This document shows, piece after piece, positions 37,034 to 47,267 of a stretch of DNA of 64,000 bases (position 1 is its first letter; every line of letters starts with the position of its first letter). Where the stretch lies: contig NZ_LAPT01000062.1 of assembly GCF_003194385.1 (NCBI RefSeq), positions 26,294 through 90,293 of the forward strand, written 5' to 3'. The translations under genes and the position numbers were made by a program. This DNA is from Pokkaliibacter plantistimulans. Its GTDB lineage: Bacteria; Pseudomonadota; Gammaproteobacteria; Pseudomonadales; Balneatricaceae. The notes under the pieces were generated by a model that saw nothing but the letters and a program-made list of their open reading frames with translations, did not search any database and had not been told where the DNA came from.

Positions 37034-37103
37034 AGGGGAAGCTGTATTATGTTTGGCCAAAGAACAGAACTTCCCACGATATTACTACTAGGAGCCTACT
37101 ATC

Positions 37104-37565
37104 ATGAGCGACTACATTCGCAGCTATGAGCACATTCTACTGGCAGTGGATCTGACCGAAGAAGCCAATCTCGTTGCAGCCAAGGCGGCTACCATCGCCA
37201 GCAATAGCGGAGCCAAACTTTCGATAATTCATGTTATTGAACCTCTCAGTTTTGCTTATGGCGGAGACGTTCCCATGGATCTGAGCAACATCCAAACTCA
37301 ACTAGAAGAGCACGCACATAAACGACTGGAGAGTTTTGCCGCCAACATGAGCGTGGCACCTAGCAATCTGGTTGTAGCAACAGGCCACACCGAGTCCGAG
37401 ATTCATCGTCAGGCCGAAACTCTGGGATGCGACCTTATTGTGGTAGGTAGCCACGGTCGCCATGGGTTGGCTTTGTTACTCGGCTCCACTGCCAACAGTG
37501 TGCTACATGGAGCCAAGTGCGACGTACTAGCCGTTCGCGTTGGTGATGAAAAAACCAAGTCCTGA
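37104..37565 (+). CDS. uspA: Universal stress protein, UspA family
   Basis: Cytoplasmic universal stress protein (153 aa) with a single Usp domain. It has the AVDLTEEA start, and the nucleotide-binding loop GSHGRHGLALLLGST near residues 118-132, which fits the G-x2-G-x9-G-S/T pattern of ATP-binding Usp proteins. A TAGGAG precedes the ATG. Target is unknown. It converges on uup, with a shared inverted repeat between. Confidence 0.92.
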   Translation: MSDYIRSYEHILLAVDLTEEANLVAAKAATIASNSGAKLSIIHVIEPLSFAYGGDVPMDLSNIQTQLEEHAHKRLESFAANMSVAPSNLVVATGHTESEIHRQAETLGCDLIVVGSHGRHGLALLLGSTANSVLHGAKCDVLAVRVGDEKTKS

Positions 37566-37589
37566 TCAATCTAAGCAGCCAGTTTATCA

Positions 37590-37620
37590 AGGCTAAGCGC
37601 ATCACTGATACGCTTAGCCT
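37590..37620. terminator. Hairpin between uspA and uup
   Basis: AGGCTAAGCG and CGCTTAGCCT pair perfectly (10 bp) around an 11-base loop. It reaches into the last codons of uup and separates two convergent genes. Confidence 0.65.
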
Positions 37621-39536
37621 TCTCCGGCCTGCATAGCTTCCAGCTCTACCCAGCGCACCATGATTGATTCAAGCTCTTCCTCTTTCGCAGTCAGAGAAGC
37701 AAGCGTGCCCGCTACCCGCTCCTGCGGACCTTGATAGAATTCTGGCTGTGCAATGATTTCCTGCAACTTTTCGAGTTCAGCTTCCAGTTGCTCAATTTTC
37801 TCTGGAAGAGCATCCAGCTCTCGTTGCAATTTATAACTCAGTTTTTGTTGAACCGGTTTAGCCTGCTTGGCAACAACATTCAAGCTCTCGCCAGCGATCT
37901 TTTTAGGATTTCCCGTCTCAGATTTCACCTGATCACGTCCCTTCAGCTGCGACAGACTCCCACCCTGACGCAACCAGTCAGCAAAACCACCGACATATTC
38001 CTTAACTTCACCAGACCCATCCAATACCAACGTACTGGTAACGACCTGATCCAAGAAATCACGATCATGGCTAACAATCAGCAAGGTTCCCTCGTACTCA
38101 GTCAGTATCTCTTCGAGCAACTCCAATGTTTCAATATCCAGGTCATTGGTAGGCTCGTCCATTACCAGCAAGTTGGCAGGCTTGCTGAAGAGCTTGGCAA
38201 GCAACAGGCGATTACGCTCCCCCCCTGACAGAGCTCGCATCGGCGTTCGCGCGCGCTCAGGGCTGAACAGAAAATCACTCAAATATCCCATGACATGCTT
38301 GTTACGTCCTTGAACCTGAATAAACTCTCGCCCTTCACTCAAGTTATCGACTGGACTGAGATCAAGGTCGAGTGCATCGCGCAGCTGATCAAAATAGGCG
38401 ACCTCCAGCTTGGTACCCTGCTGGAGATTTCCAGAGGTGACACTTAGCTGTCCGAGCAACAACTTAAGCAGCGTACTCTTTCCCGCACCGTTAGCACCAA
38501 TAATGCCCAACCGATCGCCGCGCATAACTCTCAGGTTGAGATTCTGAATGATGGACTTACCATCCACGCAGTATCCAAGAGACTCAGCTTCGAACACCAG
38601 TTTGCCCGAACCACCCGCCTCTTCCAAAGCCATGCGGGCTGAACCTACACGCTCCCTGCGCTCAGCACGCTCACGACGAAGTGCTTGCAATGCACGCACA
38701 CGACCTTCATTACGCGTACGCCGGGCTTTAATACCTTGCCTTATCCATACCTCTTCCTGAGCCAGCTTCTTGTCAAAAAGGGCATTGTGACGCGCCTCTT
38801 CCTCCAGACGTTGCTCCCGATATTCAAGGAACCCACGGTAGGTGCCGCTCCAGTCGTAGATATGACCTCGATCCAGCTCCCAGATGCGATTAGCCAGCTT
38901 TTGCAAAAAAGCACGATCGTGAGTAATGAATACCAATGCGCCTTTGTAGTCACCCAATAATGACTCCAGCCAATCAATAGCCAGTAGGTCCAAATGGTTC
39001 GTTGGCTCATCTAGAAGCAATATCTCTGGCTCAGCAACCAAGGCACGGGCGAGCATCACCCTGCGTCGCCACCCACCAGACAGCTCTGACAGGGTTTTGT
39101 CTGCAGGTAACTCCAGCTTTTCCAGCATGGTTTTTACTCGCTGCTCCAGCCCCCAGGCACCAACAGCTTCCAACTCATGCTGCAAGATCTCCAACCGCTT
39201 AAGATCAATATCTTCCGAAACCGACAAGGTCAGATATTCCTGCAACAACTGATGCGCCTGCCCTGCTCCACGCATCACGATCTCAGCGACTGTCTCTTCC
39301 TCTCCTTCAGGCAGCTCTTGCTCCAGAACACCGACTCTGCCCCCTGGGCGCAACCAGATATCACCGCTATCCTGGCGCTGCTTCCCTTGAATCAATCGCA
39401 ACAAGGTAGACTTACCAGCACCATTACGCCCAACAATACAGACACGCTCTCCCTCACCTACGTGCAACGTCACGTTGTCCAGAAGCGTCTCGGTTCCGAA
39501 CGATAGATTGACGGCGTCGAGCCTGAGCAGAGTCAT
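37614..39536 (-). CDS. uup: ABC-F family ATPase Uup
   Basis: Soluble ABC-F protein with two ATP-binding domains and no membrane part; Uup influences transposon excision and ribosome-related functions. The 640 aa have Walker A GRNGAGKS and GANGAGKS, signatures LSGGWRRR and LSGGERNR, Walker B LLLDEPTNHLD and LVMDEPTNDLD, a linker between domains, and a C-terminal coiled-coil (about 560-640) that binds DNA in Uup. The ATG preceding TLLRLDAVNLSFG follows AAAGGA; extra upstream codons are not conserved. Confidence 0.95.
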   Translation of the reverse strand: MTLLRLDAVNLSFGTETLLDNVTLHVGEGERVCIVGRNGAGKSTLLRLIQGKQRQDSGDIWLRPGGRVGVLEQELPEGEEETVAEIVMRGAGQAHQLLQEYLTLSVSEDIDLKRLEILQHELEAVGAWGLEQRVKTMLEKLELPADKTLSELSGGWRRRVMLARALVAEPEILLLDEPTNHLDLLAIDWLESLLGDYKGALVFITHDRAFLQKLANRIWELDRGHIYDWSGTYRGFLEYREQRLEEEARHNALFDKKLAQEEVWIRQGIKARRTRNEGRVRALQALRRERAERRERVGSARMALEEAGGSGKLVFEAESLGYCVDGKSIIQNLNLRVMRGDRLGIIGANGAGKSTLLKLLLGQLSVTSGNLQQGTKLEVAYFDQLRDALDLDLSPVDNLSEGREFIQVQGRNKHVMGYLSDFLFSPERARTPMRALSGGERNRLLLAKLFSKPANLLVMDEPTNDLDIETLELLEEILTEYEGTLLIVSHDRDFLDQVVTSTLVLDGSGEVKEYVGGFADWLRQGGSLSQLKGRDQVKSETGNPKKIAGESLNVVAKQAKPVQQKLSYKLQRELDALPEKIEQLEAELEKLQEIIAQPEFYQGPQERVAGTLASLTAKEEELESIMVRWVELEAMQAGEG

Positions 39537-39791
39537 AGGGAGATGTCCTTTGCGATGAGAATTGCGGACAGGTATTCTAAAGCACTCAACGCGCCGGTCC
39601 CAGCTCATCTCACTGCTGAAAGTAAACAAACGAGAAGAACTGTTTAATAAAGCATGCGCAGAGACCAGCAGGACATACGTAGTCGACGCGAAAAAGCCTT
39701 GAAACTGCGAAAGCACCAGAGATCAGGGTCATATTAGGAATGCTGCATGCCAATGCTGGCAATCACGACATGGCCTAAAGGATGCCAGATT

Positions 39792-41774
39792 ATGTTTATG
39801 CCAACCCGCAAGCACTTTCACGCGAGCATCTTCACCACTTTGCTAACCTGTATGGGCGTAAGTAATGCTCTCGCCACCTCTCAAAATGCTGATCTAAATA
39901 CACTCAGACAAAAATACCAGGCGGCACAATCGCTGTTCGACCAGGGCAAAGTGGAACAGGCGCGCTCACTGACTCATCAGCTGGAAGCCTATCCTCTGTA
40001 TCCGTATCTCGCCTATCGCGAGTTGATGTACACCCTACCCGGCTTGAATCAACAAGGGATTGCCAACTTCCAGAAACGCTATCCGGACTTTCCTCTTCAA
40101 GGAAACCTCTATTCCAGCTGGATGAGCTATCTTGCTGGTAAAGGACTATGGAAAAACTATTTGGCGGCTTATGACAAGGAGCGGGCTGACGACAACTTAA
40201 AGTGTTTTCGTGCGGCAGCCCTATATTCAGTTGGTGACACCAAACAGGCAGATGAATATACCCAGCAGCTCTGGCTTACAGGCACCAGCCAACCTGATAG
40301 CTGTGATAAAGCATTTTCTGCCTGGAAAGGCAGAGGAAAGCAAACAACTGCGATGATCCAACTTCGCTTCGCCCACGCACTGGAGAAAGACAATGATGGT
40401 TTGGCTGCCTATCTAAACAAGCTTCTCCCAGCAGGAGAACAACCCAGAGCTAAACAGCTGCTTGGTTACTATCAAAAACCTGAAACTGTTCTCCCGGTCA
40501 TCAGATCACTACAAAAGCGCCCCAGTGCTGATCTGGCAATTATTTATACCCATGCATTAAAGCGTTACGGTCGTTCACAACCAGAAGTAGCCATCAGCCT
40601 GGCAGGCGAGAAAGCAACGTTCCTCTATATAGATGAAGCAAACAAGAACGACGCTTTCGACTATTATCTCGGCCGCATTGCCAGTCAAACCCCTGAGCGA
40701 TACGAGCTATTCAGACAGCGTTACCAGCGGCCTTACGATGGCGATGATGCAGAGAAAGTACTGCGTTATTGGCTAGCCCAACCTAACTGGCAGGAAGTAC
40801 TGAAGTTAGTCAACGCACTACCTGCCGAAATCCAAAAAGATGAGGTCTGGCGTTACTGGCGTGCTCGTGCTGATCTGCAAACTGGCCAAAATGCCACCAT
40901 TGCCAATCAGGCACTAGCTGCGCTAGCCAAAGAAAGGAGTTTCTACGGCTATCTCGCAGCCCAGACGCTCAAACAACCCTATCAGCTAAATCATCAGCCT
41001 CTACCCGTCAGCAGCCAACGCCAGCGTGATGTCATGTCAATGCCAGCCGTGATGCGCGCAATTGAGCTGAACATTTTAGGGCAGGACTGGCAATCCAGAC
41101 GAGAGTGGTTCAATGCTCTTGATCACATGACACAGGATGAAAAGGTAGCGGCTGCACGTCTGGCCGCTCAATGGCAATGGCACTTTGTTTCCATCTTCAC
41201 GATGGCAAAAGCCAAATACTGGGATGATACCCAGATTCGCTTCCCCATGGCTTACAGCAATGTCTTCGTCCCCTCAGCCAAGGCACTCAACCTGGATCCT
41301 GACTGGGTGATGGCGATCTCCCGCCAGGAGAGTGCATTTCGCAATGATGCTCGCTCACCTGTAGGAGCGCGAGGACTGATGCAACTGATGCCAGCGACGG
41401 CACAACACACCGCCAAGAACTTCAACCTTGGCGCCTTCGCCGCTGATGACCTCTACAAGCCCGAGGTTAATATTCAGCTTGGCACCCACTACCTGCTGGA
41501 AGTTAAGAACACATTCTCTGGCAATCGCATACTAGCTACTGCTGCCTATAACGCAGGTCCGTCGCGCGTTAGACGCTGGCTAAATGAGCGTGGGCACCTA
41601 CCCGCAGATGTATGGGTAGAAACCATACCCTTCAATGAAACTCGCAAGTACGTACAAAACGTACTTACTTATGCCGTTATCTATCAGAAAAAACTGGGCA
41701 TCCCTGAAGAGTTGATCAAACCGCAAGAGCGCCATTTAGGGCCTGACACCACTGTCGCCAAGACCCCACTCTGA
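39792..41774 (+). CDS. slt: Soluble lytic murein transglycosylase
   Basis: Periplasmic enzyme that cleaves peptidoglycan with 1,6-anhydro ring formation. From the ATG preceded by AAAGGATG, the 660 aa have a signal peptide (end near ALA-TSQ), a long superhelical U- and L-domain, and a lysozyme-like C-domain with catalytic Glu in MAISRQESAF, then GARGLMQLMPATAQ, and AYNAGPSRVRRWL. Length fits Slt70. An earlier start at 39747 would place residues before the signal peptide. A strong terminator follows, shared with convergent cheV. Confidence 0.95.
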   Translation: MFMPTRKHFHASIFTTLLTCMGVSNALATSQNADLNTLRQKYQAAQSLFDQGKVEQARSLTHQLEAYPLYPYLAYRELMYTLPGLNQQGIANFQKRYPDFPLQGNLYSSWMSYLAGKGLWKNYLAAYDKERADDNLKCFRAAALYSVGDTKQADEYTQQLWLTGTSQPDSCDKAFSAWKGRGKQTTAMIQLRFAHALEKDNDGLAAYLNKLLPAGEQPRAKQLLGYYQKPETVLPVIRSLQKRPSADLAIIYTHALKRYGRSQPEVAISLAGEKATFLYIDEANKNDAFDYYLGRIASQTPERYELFRQRYQRPYDGDDAEKVLRYWLAQPNWQEVLKLVNALPAEIQKDEVWRYWRARADLQTGQNATIANQALAALAKERSFYGYLAAQTLKQPYQLNHQPLPVSSQRQRDVMSMPAVMRAIELNILGQDWQSRREWFNALDHMTQDEKVAAARLAAQWQWHFVSIFTMAKAKYWDDTQIRFPMAYSNVFVPSAKALNLDPDWVMAISRQESAFRNDARSPVGARGLMQLMPATAQHTAKNFNLGAFAADDLYKPEVNIQLGTHYLLEVKNTFSGNRILATAAYNAGPSRVRRWLNERGHLPADVWVETIPFNETRKYVQNVLTYAVIYQKKLGIPEELIKPQERHLGPDTTVAKTPL

Positions 41775-41798
41775 AGTAAATGCTACTGCAAAAACGCA

Positions 41799-41822
41799 AA
41801 AGGGAGCCAAGGCTCCCTTTTG
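41799..41822. terminator. Terminator between slt and cheV
   Basis: AAAAGGGAGCC and GGCTCCCTTTT pair almost without loop; A and T tracts on both sides suit both convergent genes. Confidence 0.9.
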
Positions 41823-41858
41823 TATTCTCAGACTCATTTCGCCGCGAAGCTGAAACTA

Positions 41859-42797
41859 TCAGCTGTTGTTCATCAGAGTCCTGATGCGCTCTTGCACAAT
41901 GCTAGCCATCAAGTCTGGCTGGAACTTAGAGATGAACTCATCACATCCCACTTTCTGAACCATACTCTTATTAAAACTACCGCTCAGTGAAGTATTGAGA
42001 ACAATATACAAGTCTCGCAAGCGAGGATCTTCCCTAATCTCCCGAGTCAAGCGATAGCCGTCCATCTCGGGCATTTCTGCATCGGTGATAATCATCAACA
42101 GCTCATCAGGCACATGATGCCCATCATCTGCCCACTTTTTGAGCATCTGTATGGCACGTGCACCGTCCGTTGCTTCAATCACCTCAATTCCCAGGCTGGT
42201 GAGTATCCCTTCAGTCTGTGCTCGGGCCGTGGAGGAGTCATCCACTACCAGGACTTTCATCCCTCTGGCCATCTTGACCACTTCTACATCCAGCACTTCC
42301 GCTGAAATTTCCGATGAGTAGCTGACAATCTCGGCCAGCACTTTCTCAACATCAATAATCTCAACCAGCTGGTTATCTTCAAGCCGGGTGACGGCTGTCA
42401 GATAATGTCCTCGCCCTGCTGTGGCTGGCGGAGGCATGATCAGATTCCAACTGAGGTTGATGATTCGATCTACACTACCGACCAGGAACCCCTGCACCGT
42501 CCGATTGTATTCGGTGACGATCAGGTTGCATGGTTTAGTCGTATCAATAGGCCGCAAGCCAATAGCAGCACTCAGATCAATAACAGTGACAGCCTGACCA
42601 CGCAAACTGGCAACCCCGCACACAACAGGGTGACTTTGCGGCATTTTTGTTAAACGCGGCAGCTGCATGACTTCCTGCACCTTGAATACGTTCAACGCAA
42701 AAAGCTGCCTTGTCTGCATTTTAAACATAAGCAGCTCGAGTCGGTTCTCACCCACCAGCTGCGTTCGCTGATCAACAGTATCCAGAATACCGGCCAT
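41859..42797 (-). CDS. cheV: Chemotaxis coupling protein CheV (CheW-receiver fusion)
   Basis: Adaptor linking chemoreceptors to CheA. The 312 aa have an N-terminal CheW domain (about 18-160, with FKVQEVMQLPRLTKMP and ASLRGQAVTVIDLSAAIG) and a C-terminal receiver (about 180-310) with VLVVDDSSTAR, phosphoacceptor Asp in IITDAEMPEMDGYRL, and Lys of FISKFQPD. All are intact. Other che genes are not nearby, as is common for cheV. Divergent from tatD. Confidence 0.95.
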   Translation of the reverse strand: MAGILDTVDQRTQLVGENRLELLMFKMQTRQLFALNVFKVQEVMQLPRLTKMPQSHPVVCGVASLRGQAVTVIDLSAAIGLRPIDTTKPCNLIVTEYNRTVQGFLVGSVDRIINLSWNLIMPPPATAGRGHYLTAVTRLEDNQLVEIIDVEKVLAEIVSYSSEISAEVLDVEVVKMARGMKVLVVDDSSTARAQTEGILTSLGIEVIEATDGARAIQMLKKWADDGHHVPDELLMIITDAEMPEMDGYRLTREIREDPRLRDLYIVLNTSLSGSFNKSMVQKVGCDEFISKFQPDLMASIVQERIRTLMNNS

Positions 42798-42977
42798 GCC
42801 TACTTGTCCTCTGCAAAGCCTGCTATCATCCCAGCCCTTTCTCTACGCCTGGATTCGCTCGATATGCGGCGTCAGGCACTTTGTGGTCTGTACATCTAAA
42901 GCACCCCAGCCCAGCTAAAGTGCTGGTCAGAGTATAGCCCAGTTGATCGTCAAGATTCACTTAATTGCGGAGTCGCC

Positions 42978-43787
42978 ATGAAACTGATTGATATTGGCGT
43001 AAACCTCACCAACGCTGCCTTTGATAGAGATCAAGCCGACGTTCTTGCACGCGCCGCTCAAGCGGGGGTCGACACCCTGATCATAACTGGCACATCTCTG
43101 GCATCCAGCCAGCAGGCACTGGAGTTATGTACAGGGCATGATAATACTTCTCTACTGTACTGCACTGCGGGTATTCATCCGCACGATGCAAAGGATGCCT
43201 CAGCAAGCGCCATTGCAGAGCTGAGCTCTTTGGCCAAATCTGACCGAGTGGTCGCCGTCGGAGAAACAGGGCTGGACTTCAATCGTGACTTTTCGCCTCG
43301 CCCACTGCAGGAAAGCGCCTTTCATGCCCAGCTGGAAATTGCAGCTCGCGTCCAAAAGCCCGTATTCCTGCATGAGCGCGATGCATTTGAGCGCCAGCTA
43401 GCTATTCTCAAAGAACATCGAGATGACATTCCCGGCGGTGTACAGCACTGCTTTACTGGCACCAGACAAGCCTTGTATGCCTACCTGGATCTTGGTCTGG
43501 CTATTGGCATTACTGGCTGGGTGTGTGACGAACGCCGCGGTCAGGAATTGCAGCAGCTCATCAAGGATATCCCTTTGGATCAGCTCCTGCTGGAAACGGA
43601 TGCACCGTATCTGGTACCCCGGACGCTGCGCCCGAAGCCCAAAAGTGGACGTAATGAACCGGCATTTTTGCCAGAGGTATTACAGCAAGTAGCTCGGTTG
43701 CGGTCAGAGCCAATAGAGGAAATTGCCATCCGCACCACTGCCAACGCCCAACGACTGTTCCGGCTATCTGTTATGCAAAAGGATTAA
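42978..43787 (+). CDS. tatD: TatD-family metal-dependent DNase
   Basis: Metal-dependent 3'-5' DNase of the amidohydrolase fold; E. coli TatD helps repair oxidised DNA and is not part of Tat transport. The 269 aa show the metal ligands IGVNLTN at the start (in place of HxH, as in TatD), [26 protein letters not shown] and LLETDAPYL. Length agrees. Its last 17 bases overlap the end of the convergent glutaredoxin gene. Confidence 0.94.
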   Translation: MKLIDIGVNLTNAAFDRDQADVLARAAQAGVDTLIITGTSLASSQQALELCTGHDNTSLLYCTAGIHPHDAKDASASAIAELSSLAKSDRVVAVGETGLDFNRDFSPRPLQESAFHAQLEIAARVQKPVFLHERDAFERQLAILKEHRDDIPGGVQHCFTGTRQALYAYLDLGLAIGITGWVCDERRGQELQQLIKDIPLDQLLLETDAPYLVPRTLRPKPKSGRNEPAFLPEVLQQVARLRSEPIEEIAIRTTANAQRLFRLSVMQKD

Positions 43788-44055
43788 ACGCCTCTTGCGG
43801 ATCATGTGGAACGATGACTTCACCAGACAGGTATCGTTGCAATACAGCAGTATCGAAGGGCCAGCCCAGATCATCTATGCGTTCATCCACTCGTACCACA
43901 GGAATGCGAATACCATAACGCCCCATCAAGTCGTCGGTCGCAGAAACATCCACCTGCTGAACCTGCAGATCAAACTCCTCTTGCAACGCTGCCACAGTCT
44001 GCTCTGCCAGATGGCAAAGATGACATCCCTCAGTACCATACAGATAAAGCTTCAT
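43771..44055 (-). CDS. Glutaredoxin-family protein
   Basis: Small thioredoxin-fold protein (94 aa) of the DUF836/glutaredoxin-like type. The start [17 protein letters not shown] holds a CxxC pair (Cys11, Cys14) at the usual place, and the cis-Pro is in RIPVVRV. Such proteins are thiol-disulfide oxidoreductases of uncertain partner. It overlaps tatD tail to tail by 17 bases, so there is no terminator between them. Confidence 0.88.
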   Translation of the reverse strand: MKLYLYGTEGCHLCHLAEQTVAALQEEFDLQVQQVDVSATDDLMGRYGIRIPVVRVDERIDDLGWPFDTAVLQRYLSGEVIVPHDPQEAFNPFA

Positions 44056-44072
44056 ACACCCACCTCCAAAAC

Positions 44073-44100
44073 AACTACACCCCGTTACCGGGGTGTAGTT
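44073..44100 (-). terminator. potF terminator
   Basis: AACTACACCCCG and CGGGGTGTAGTT pair perfectly (12 bp) around TTAC, 25 bases after the potF stop in its direction, followed by GTTTT. Confidence 0.9.
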
Positions 44101-44124
44101 TAACGTGCCAGATGTTCGCTAACC

Positions 44125-45222
44125 TTACTGGTTGGTCTGAACAGTCGTCCAGGCACGAGTGATAACACGCTCCAGCTTGGCTGAGGCAGGTGTGACCATG
44201 AACAGCTTGGCTTTCACATCATCAGATGGGTAAATGCCTGGGTTGCTCTTGACCGCATCATCAACCAGCTCAGTAGCCTTGGCGTTGGGGTTGGCATACA
44301 TCACATAGTTGGAGATACCAGCCACTACGTCAGGCTGCAGAATGAAGTTGATAAATTTGTGGGCATTTTCCGGGTGCTTGGCATCAGCAGGAATGGCCAT
44401 GGAGTCAACCCACATCTGTGCGCCTTCTTTTGGAATGCGATACTCCACTTTGACACCATTGGCGGCTTCTGTAGCACGATCAGCAGCTTGCAGAATGTCG
44501 CCTGAATAACCGACAGCTACGCAGATGTCACCGTTTGCAAGATCATTGATGTATTGAGACGAGTGGAAGTAGCGAATATAGGGGCGTACTTTCAGCAGCA
44601 TTTCCTTGGCCGCTTCATAGTCTTTGGGGTCTTCGGAGTTAGGATTTTTACCCATGTAATTCAGGGCAGTCGCCATCACTTCCTTGGGAGAGTCCAGGAA
44701 GGCCACACCACAACCTGCCAATTTCTCCATGTTTTCCGGCTTGAAAACCAGATCCCAGGAATCCACCGGAGCGTTCTCACCCAAAGCAGCCTTCACTTTC
44801 TCGGCGTTGTAACCAATACCATTGGTTCCCCACATGTAGGGCACGGCATGAGCATTGTCTTTATCCACTGACTGCATGATCTTCATCAGCTGAGGATCCA
44901 GATTGCCATAGTTACTCAGCGCGTCTTTTTTCAGAGGCTGGTAAATGCCTGCCGCTATCTGACGCCCAAGATAGAAATCAGAAGGCACAACCAGGTCAAA
45001 ACCACTGTTACCAGACAATAGCTTGGCATCCAGCACTTCGTTACTGTCATAAAGGTCATACACGACTTTGATGCCGGTGGCCTTTTCAAAGTTAGCGATA
45101 GTGTCTTCAGCAATGTAGTCAGACCAGTTATAGATGTGCAGCACCGGCTCTTCTGCTGCCACTGCCGCAGCACTGGTAGCCAATACCGCACTGGCGATGA
45201 TTGTTTTTACCCACTTGGACAT
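44125..45222 (-). CDS. potF: Polyamine ABC transporter periplasmic binding protein
   Basis: Putrescine/spermidine-binding protein of the PotF/SpuD family. The 365 aa begin with a signal peptide ending AVAA-EEP; the mature start VLHIYNWSDYIAEDTI is diagnostic, and the Trp, Ser and Asp of this segment line the polyamine site. Further family parts are DLVVPSDFYLGRQ, PYMWGTNGIGYN and DICVAVGYSGD. The permease and ATPase genes (potGHI) are not adjacent, so this is an orphan binding protein or the operon lies elsewhere. Divergent from phaC. Confidence 0.93.
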   Translation of the reverse strand: MSKWVKTIIASAVLATSAAAVAAEEPVLHIYNWSDYIAEDTIANFEKATGIKVVYDLYDSNEVLDAKLLSGNSGFDLVVPSDFYLGRQIAAGIYQPLKKDALSNYGNLDPQLMKIMQSVDKDNAHAVPYMWGTNGIGYNAEKVKAALGENAPVDSWDLVFKPENMEKLAGCGVAFLDSPKEVMATALNYMGKNPNSEDPKDYEAAKEMLLKVRPYIRYFHSSQYINDLANGDICVAVGYSGDILQAADRATEAANGVKVEYRIPKEGAQMWVDSMAIPADAKHPENAHKFINFILQPDVVAGISNYVMYANPNAKATELVDDAVKSNPGIYPSDDVKAKLFMVTPASAKLERVITRAWTTVQTNQ

Positions 45223-45513
45223 ATGCTAACTCCCTTGTTTAGAGATGAAATTTTGGCGTTTATAACAGGATTCCCACCTCAGCCAAAAACATTTTTTATA
45301 CTCGATATGACAAATAAATTTTCTTGTAAGCCACTTTATTAGCTTTCGTCTCGTGCAGGCCCTGTCATTGTCCTATTGGTGAACAAAGGGCGACCCTATG
45401 GCAATACCCATTCAGGTATAGGCCAGGATTCATGCAACCCAACCTTCTCAAATCTGGCCAATTTATAATCGGAATGCTTATATAGATGCAGCATTCATAA
45501 CAGAGGACTGTTT

Positions 45514-47262
45514 ATGCCGGCTTCCACTCCCAAAACTCCCTGGTCAGACACGCTGAATGAGGCGTGGTTACAAAACTTCAGCGAGCAAAGTCGTAAGCAG
45601 ATCCAGCAGCTCCTCGGCGCGGGTCAGGACGAAATCCTCAAACAGTATTACGAGTCATGGCAGCACTTTCTGCAAAGCTCCATGGACGATCCGGGCAGAT
45701 GGTGGAAGACGCTGGTCGAGTATCAACAAAAACAGCTCAACCTCTGGCATCAGGCCATGACCGGCAAGAAAGATGCGACCACTTCCGGCAGCGCCAGCGA
45801 CAAACGCTTTCAGGATAAACAATGGAATGAACATCCCGTATTTGATTCCATCAAACAGTCTTACTTACTGATGACCAGCCTGTTCGAGGAAATGACCGAC
45901 AAGGCGGAGATGGACAGCAAGCAGAAGCAGACGCTCAAGTTCTACACCCGGCAATTTCTTGATGCCATCTCCCCCAGCAACTTCTTTATGACCAACCCGG
46001 AAATCATGCAACTGGCTGTGGAAACCAAGGGGCAGAGCCTGATTGATGGTCTGGAAAACTTACTTAGCGACCTTGAAAAAGGCCGCATCAGCATGACCGA
46101 CGAACAAGCGTTCACTCTGGGAGAAAACATTGCTGTCACTCCCGGCAAGGTAGTATTCCAGAATGAGCTGATGCAACTGATTGAGTATGCCCCCTCTACC
46201 GAAAAGGTATACGAGCGCCCCACACTGATCATTCCGCCCTGCATCAACAAGTACTACATTCTGGACCTTCAGCCAGACAATTCCTTCGTCAAATTCTGTG
46301 TCGATAGCGGCCAGCACACCTTCCTGATCTCCTGGTGTAACCCCTCAGCAGCACAAAGCCATCTGAATTGGGATGACTACCTGCAAGAGGGTGTATTCAA
46401 GGCACTTGAAGTCGTTCAGAACATCCATGGCACTCCAGCGAAAGTGAATGCAGTTGCCTGGTGCATTGGCGGCACACTGCTGGCCTCTGCGCTGGCTGTC
46501 ATGGAGAAAAAGAAGGATCGGCGTGTGGGGTCAGCTACCTTTCTCACAACCCTGACTGAATTTAGCGAACCCGGGGAGCTGGGCGTCTTTATCAGCCCGG
46601 AACAGGTAGAGGCGCTCATTGAAAAAGTTAACGGCGCAGGGTATCTGTCAGGTAAAGACCTTTCCACCACCTTCAACATGCTGCGAGCCAATGACCTGAT
46701 CTGGTCTTACGTAGTGAACAACTACCTGAAAGGCAAGCAGCCGCCGCCTTTTGATATTTTGTACTGGAATAGCGACCCGACTAACCTTCCAGCCAGCATG
46801 TACAGCTTCTATCTGCGCAAGCTCTATCTGGAAAACTGCCTCATACAACCGGATGCACTAACGCTATGCGGCGAGCCTGTGGATCTGAGCAAGATATCCA
46901 TCCCCTGCTACTTCCTCTCTACAGCGGAAGACCATATTGCCCCCTGGAAATCGACCTACAAAGGTGCCCGTCACTTTGGTGGCCAGCCTGAGTTTGTACT
47001 GGGTGCGAGTGGCCATGTGGCAGGCGTCATTAACCCCATCAGCAAAAACCGCCGCCATTACTGGACCAACAGCAATCTGCCAGACACTGCCGATGAATGG
47101 CTGGCAAACGCCACACAGGAGCCGGGTAGCTGGTGGGGGCACTGGCAGCAATGGCTGAAGCGTCGGGCAGGCAAGCAGATCGAAGCACCAGACAGCCCAG
47201 GGAATAGCAGTTACCCGCCTCTGGAATCTGCACCAGGTAGCTTCGTCACCACACGACTGTAA
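45514..47262 (+). CDS. phaC: Class I poly(3-hydroxyalkanoate) synthase
   Basis: Cytoplasmic granule enzyme that polymerises (R)-3-hydroxyacyl-CoA into polyester storage granules. The 582 aa fit class I: a PhaC N-terminal domain, then an alpha/beta-hydrolase core with the catalytic triad Cys317 (in VAWCIGGT), Asp473 (AEDHIAPW) and His501 (GASGHVAGVINP). Family landmarks PPCINKYYILDLQPDNSFV and NPSAAQSHLNWDDY are present. The lipase-like box is A-W-C-I-G instead of the usual G-x-C-x-G. No phaA, phaB or phasin gene adjoins it. An AGAGGA precedes the ATG. Followed by the 9-bp minisatellite. Confidence 0.94.
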   Translation: MPASTPKTPWSDTLNEAWLQNFSEQSRKQIQQLLGAGQDEILKQYYESWQHFLQSSMDDPGRWWKTLVEYQQKQLNLWHQAMTGKKDATTSGSASDKRFQDKQWNEHPVFDSIKQSYLLMTSLFEEMTDKAEMDSKQKQTLKFYTRQFLDAISPSNFFMTNPEIMQLAVETKGQSLIDGLENLLSDLEKGRISMTDEQAFTLGENIAVTPGKVVFQNELMQLIEYAPSTEKVYERPTLIIPPCINKYYILDLQPDNSFVKFCVDSGQHTFLISWCNPSAAQSHLNWDDYLQEGVFKALEVVQNIHGTPAKVNAVAWCIGGTLLASALAVMEKKKDRRVGSATFLTTLTEFSEPGELGVFISPEQVEALIEKVNGAGYLSGKDLSTTFNMLRANDLIWSYVVNNYLKGKQPPPFDILYWNSDPTNLPASMYSFYLRKLYLENCLIQPDALTLCGEPVDLSKISIPCYFLSTAEDHIAPWKSTYKGARHFGGQPEFVLGASGHVAGVINPISKNRRHYWTNSNLPDTADEWLANATQEPGSWWGHWQQWLKRRAGKQIEAPDSPGNSSYPPLESAPGSFVTTRL

Positions 47263-47267
47263 CCGTT

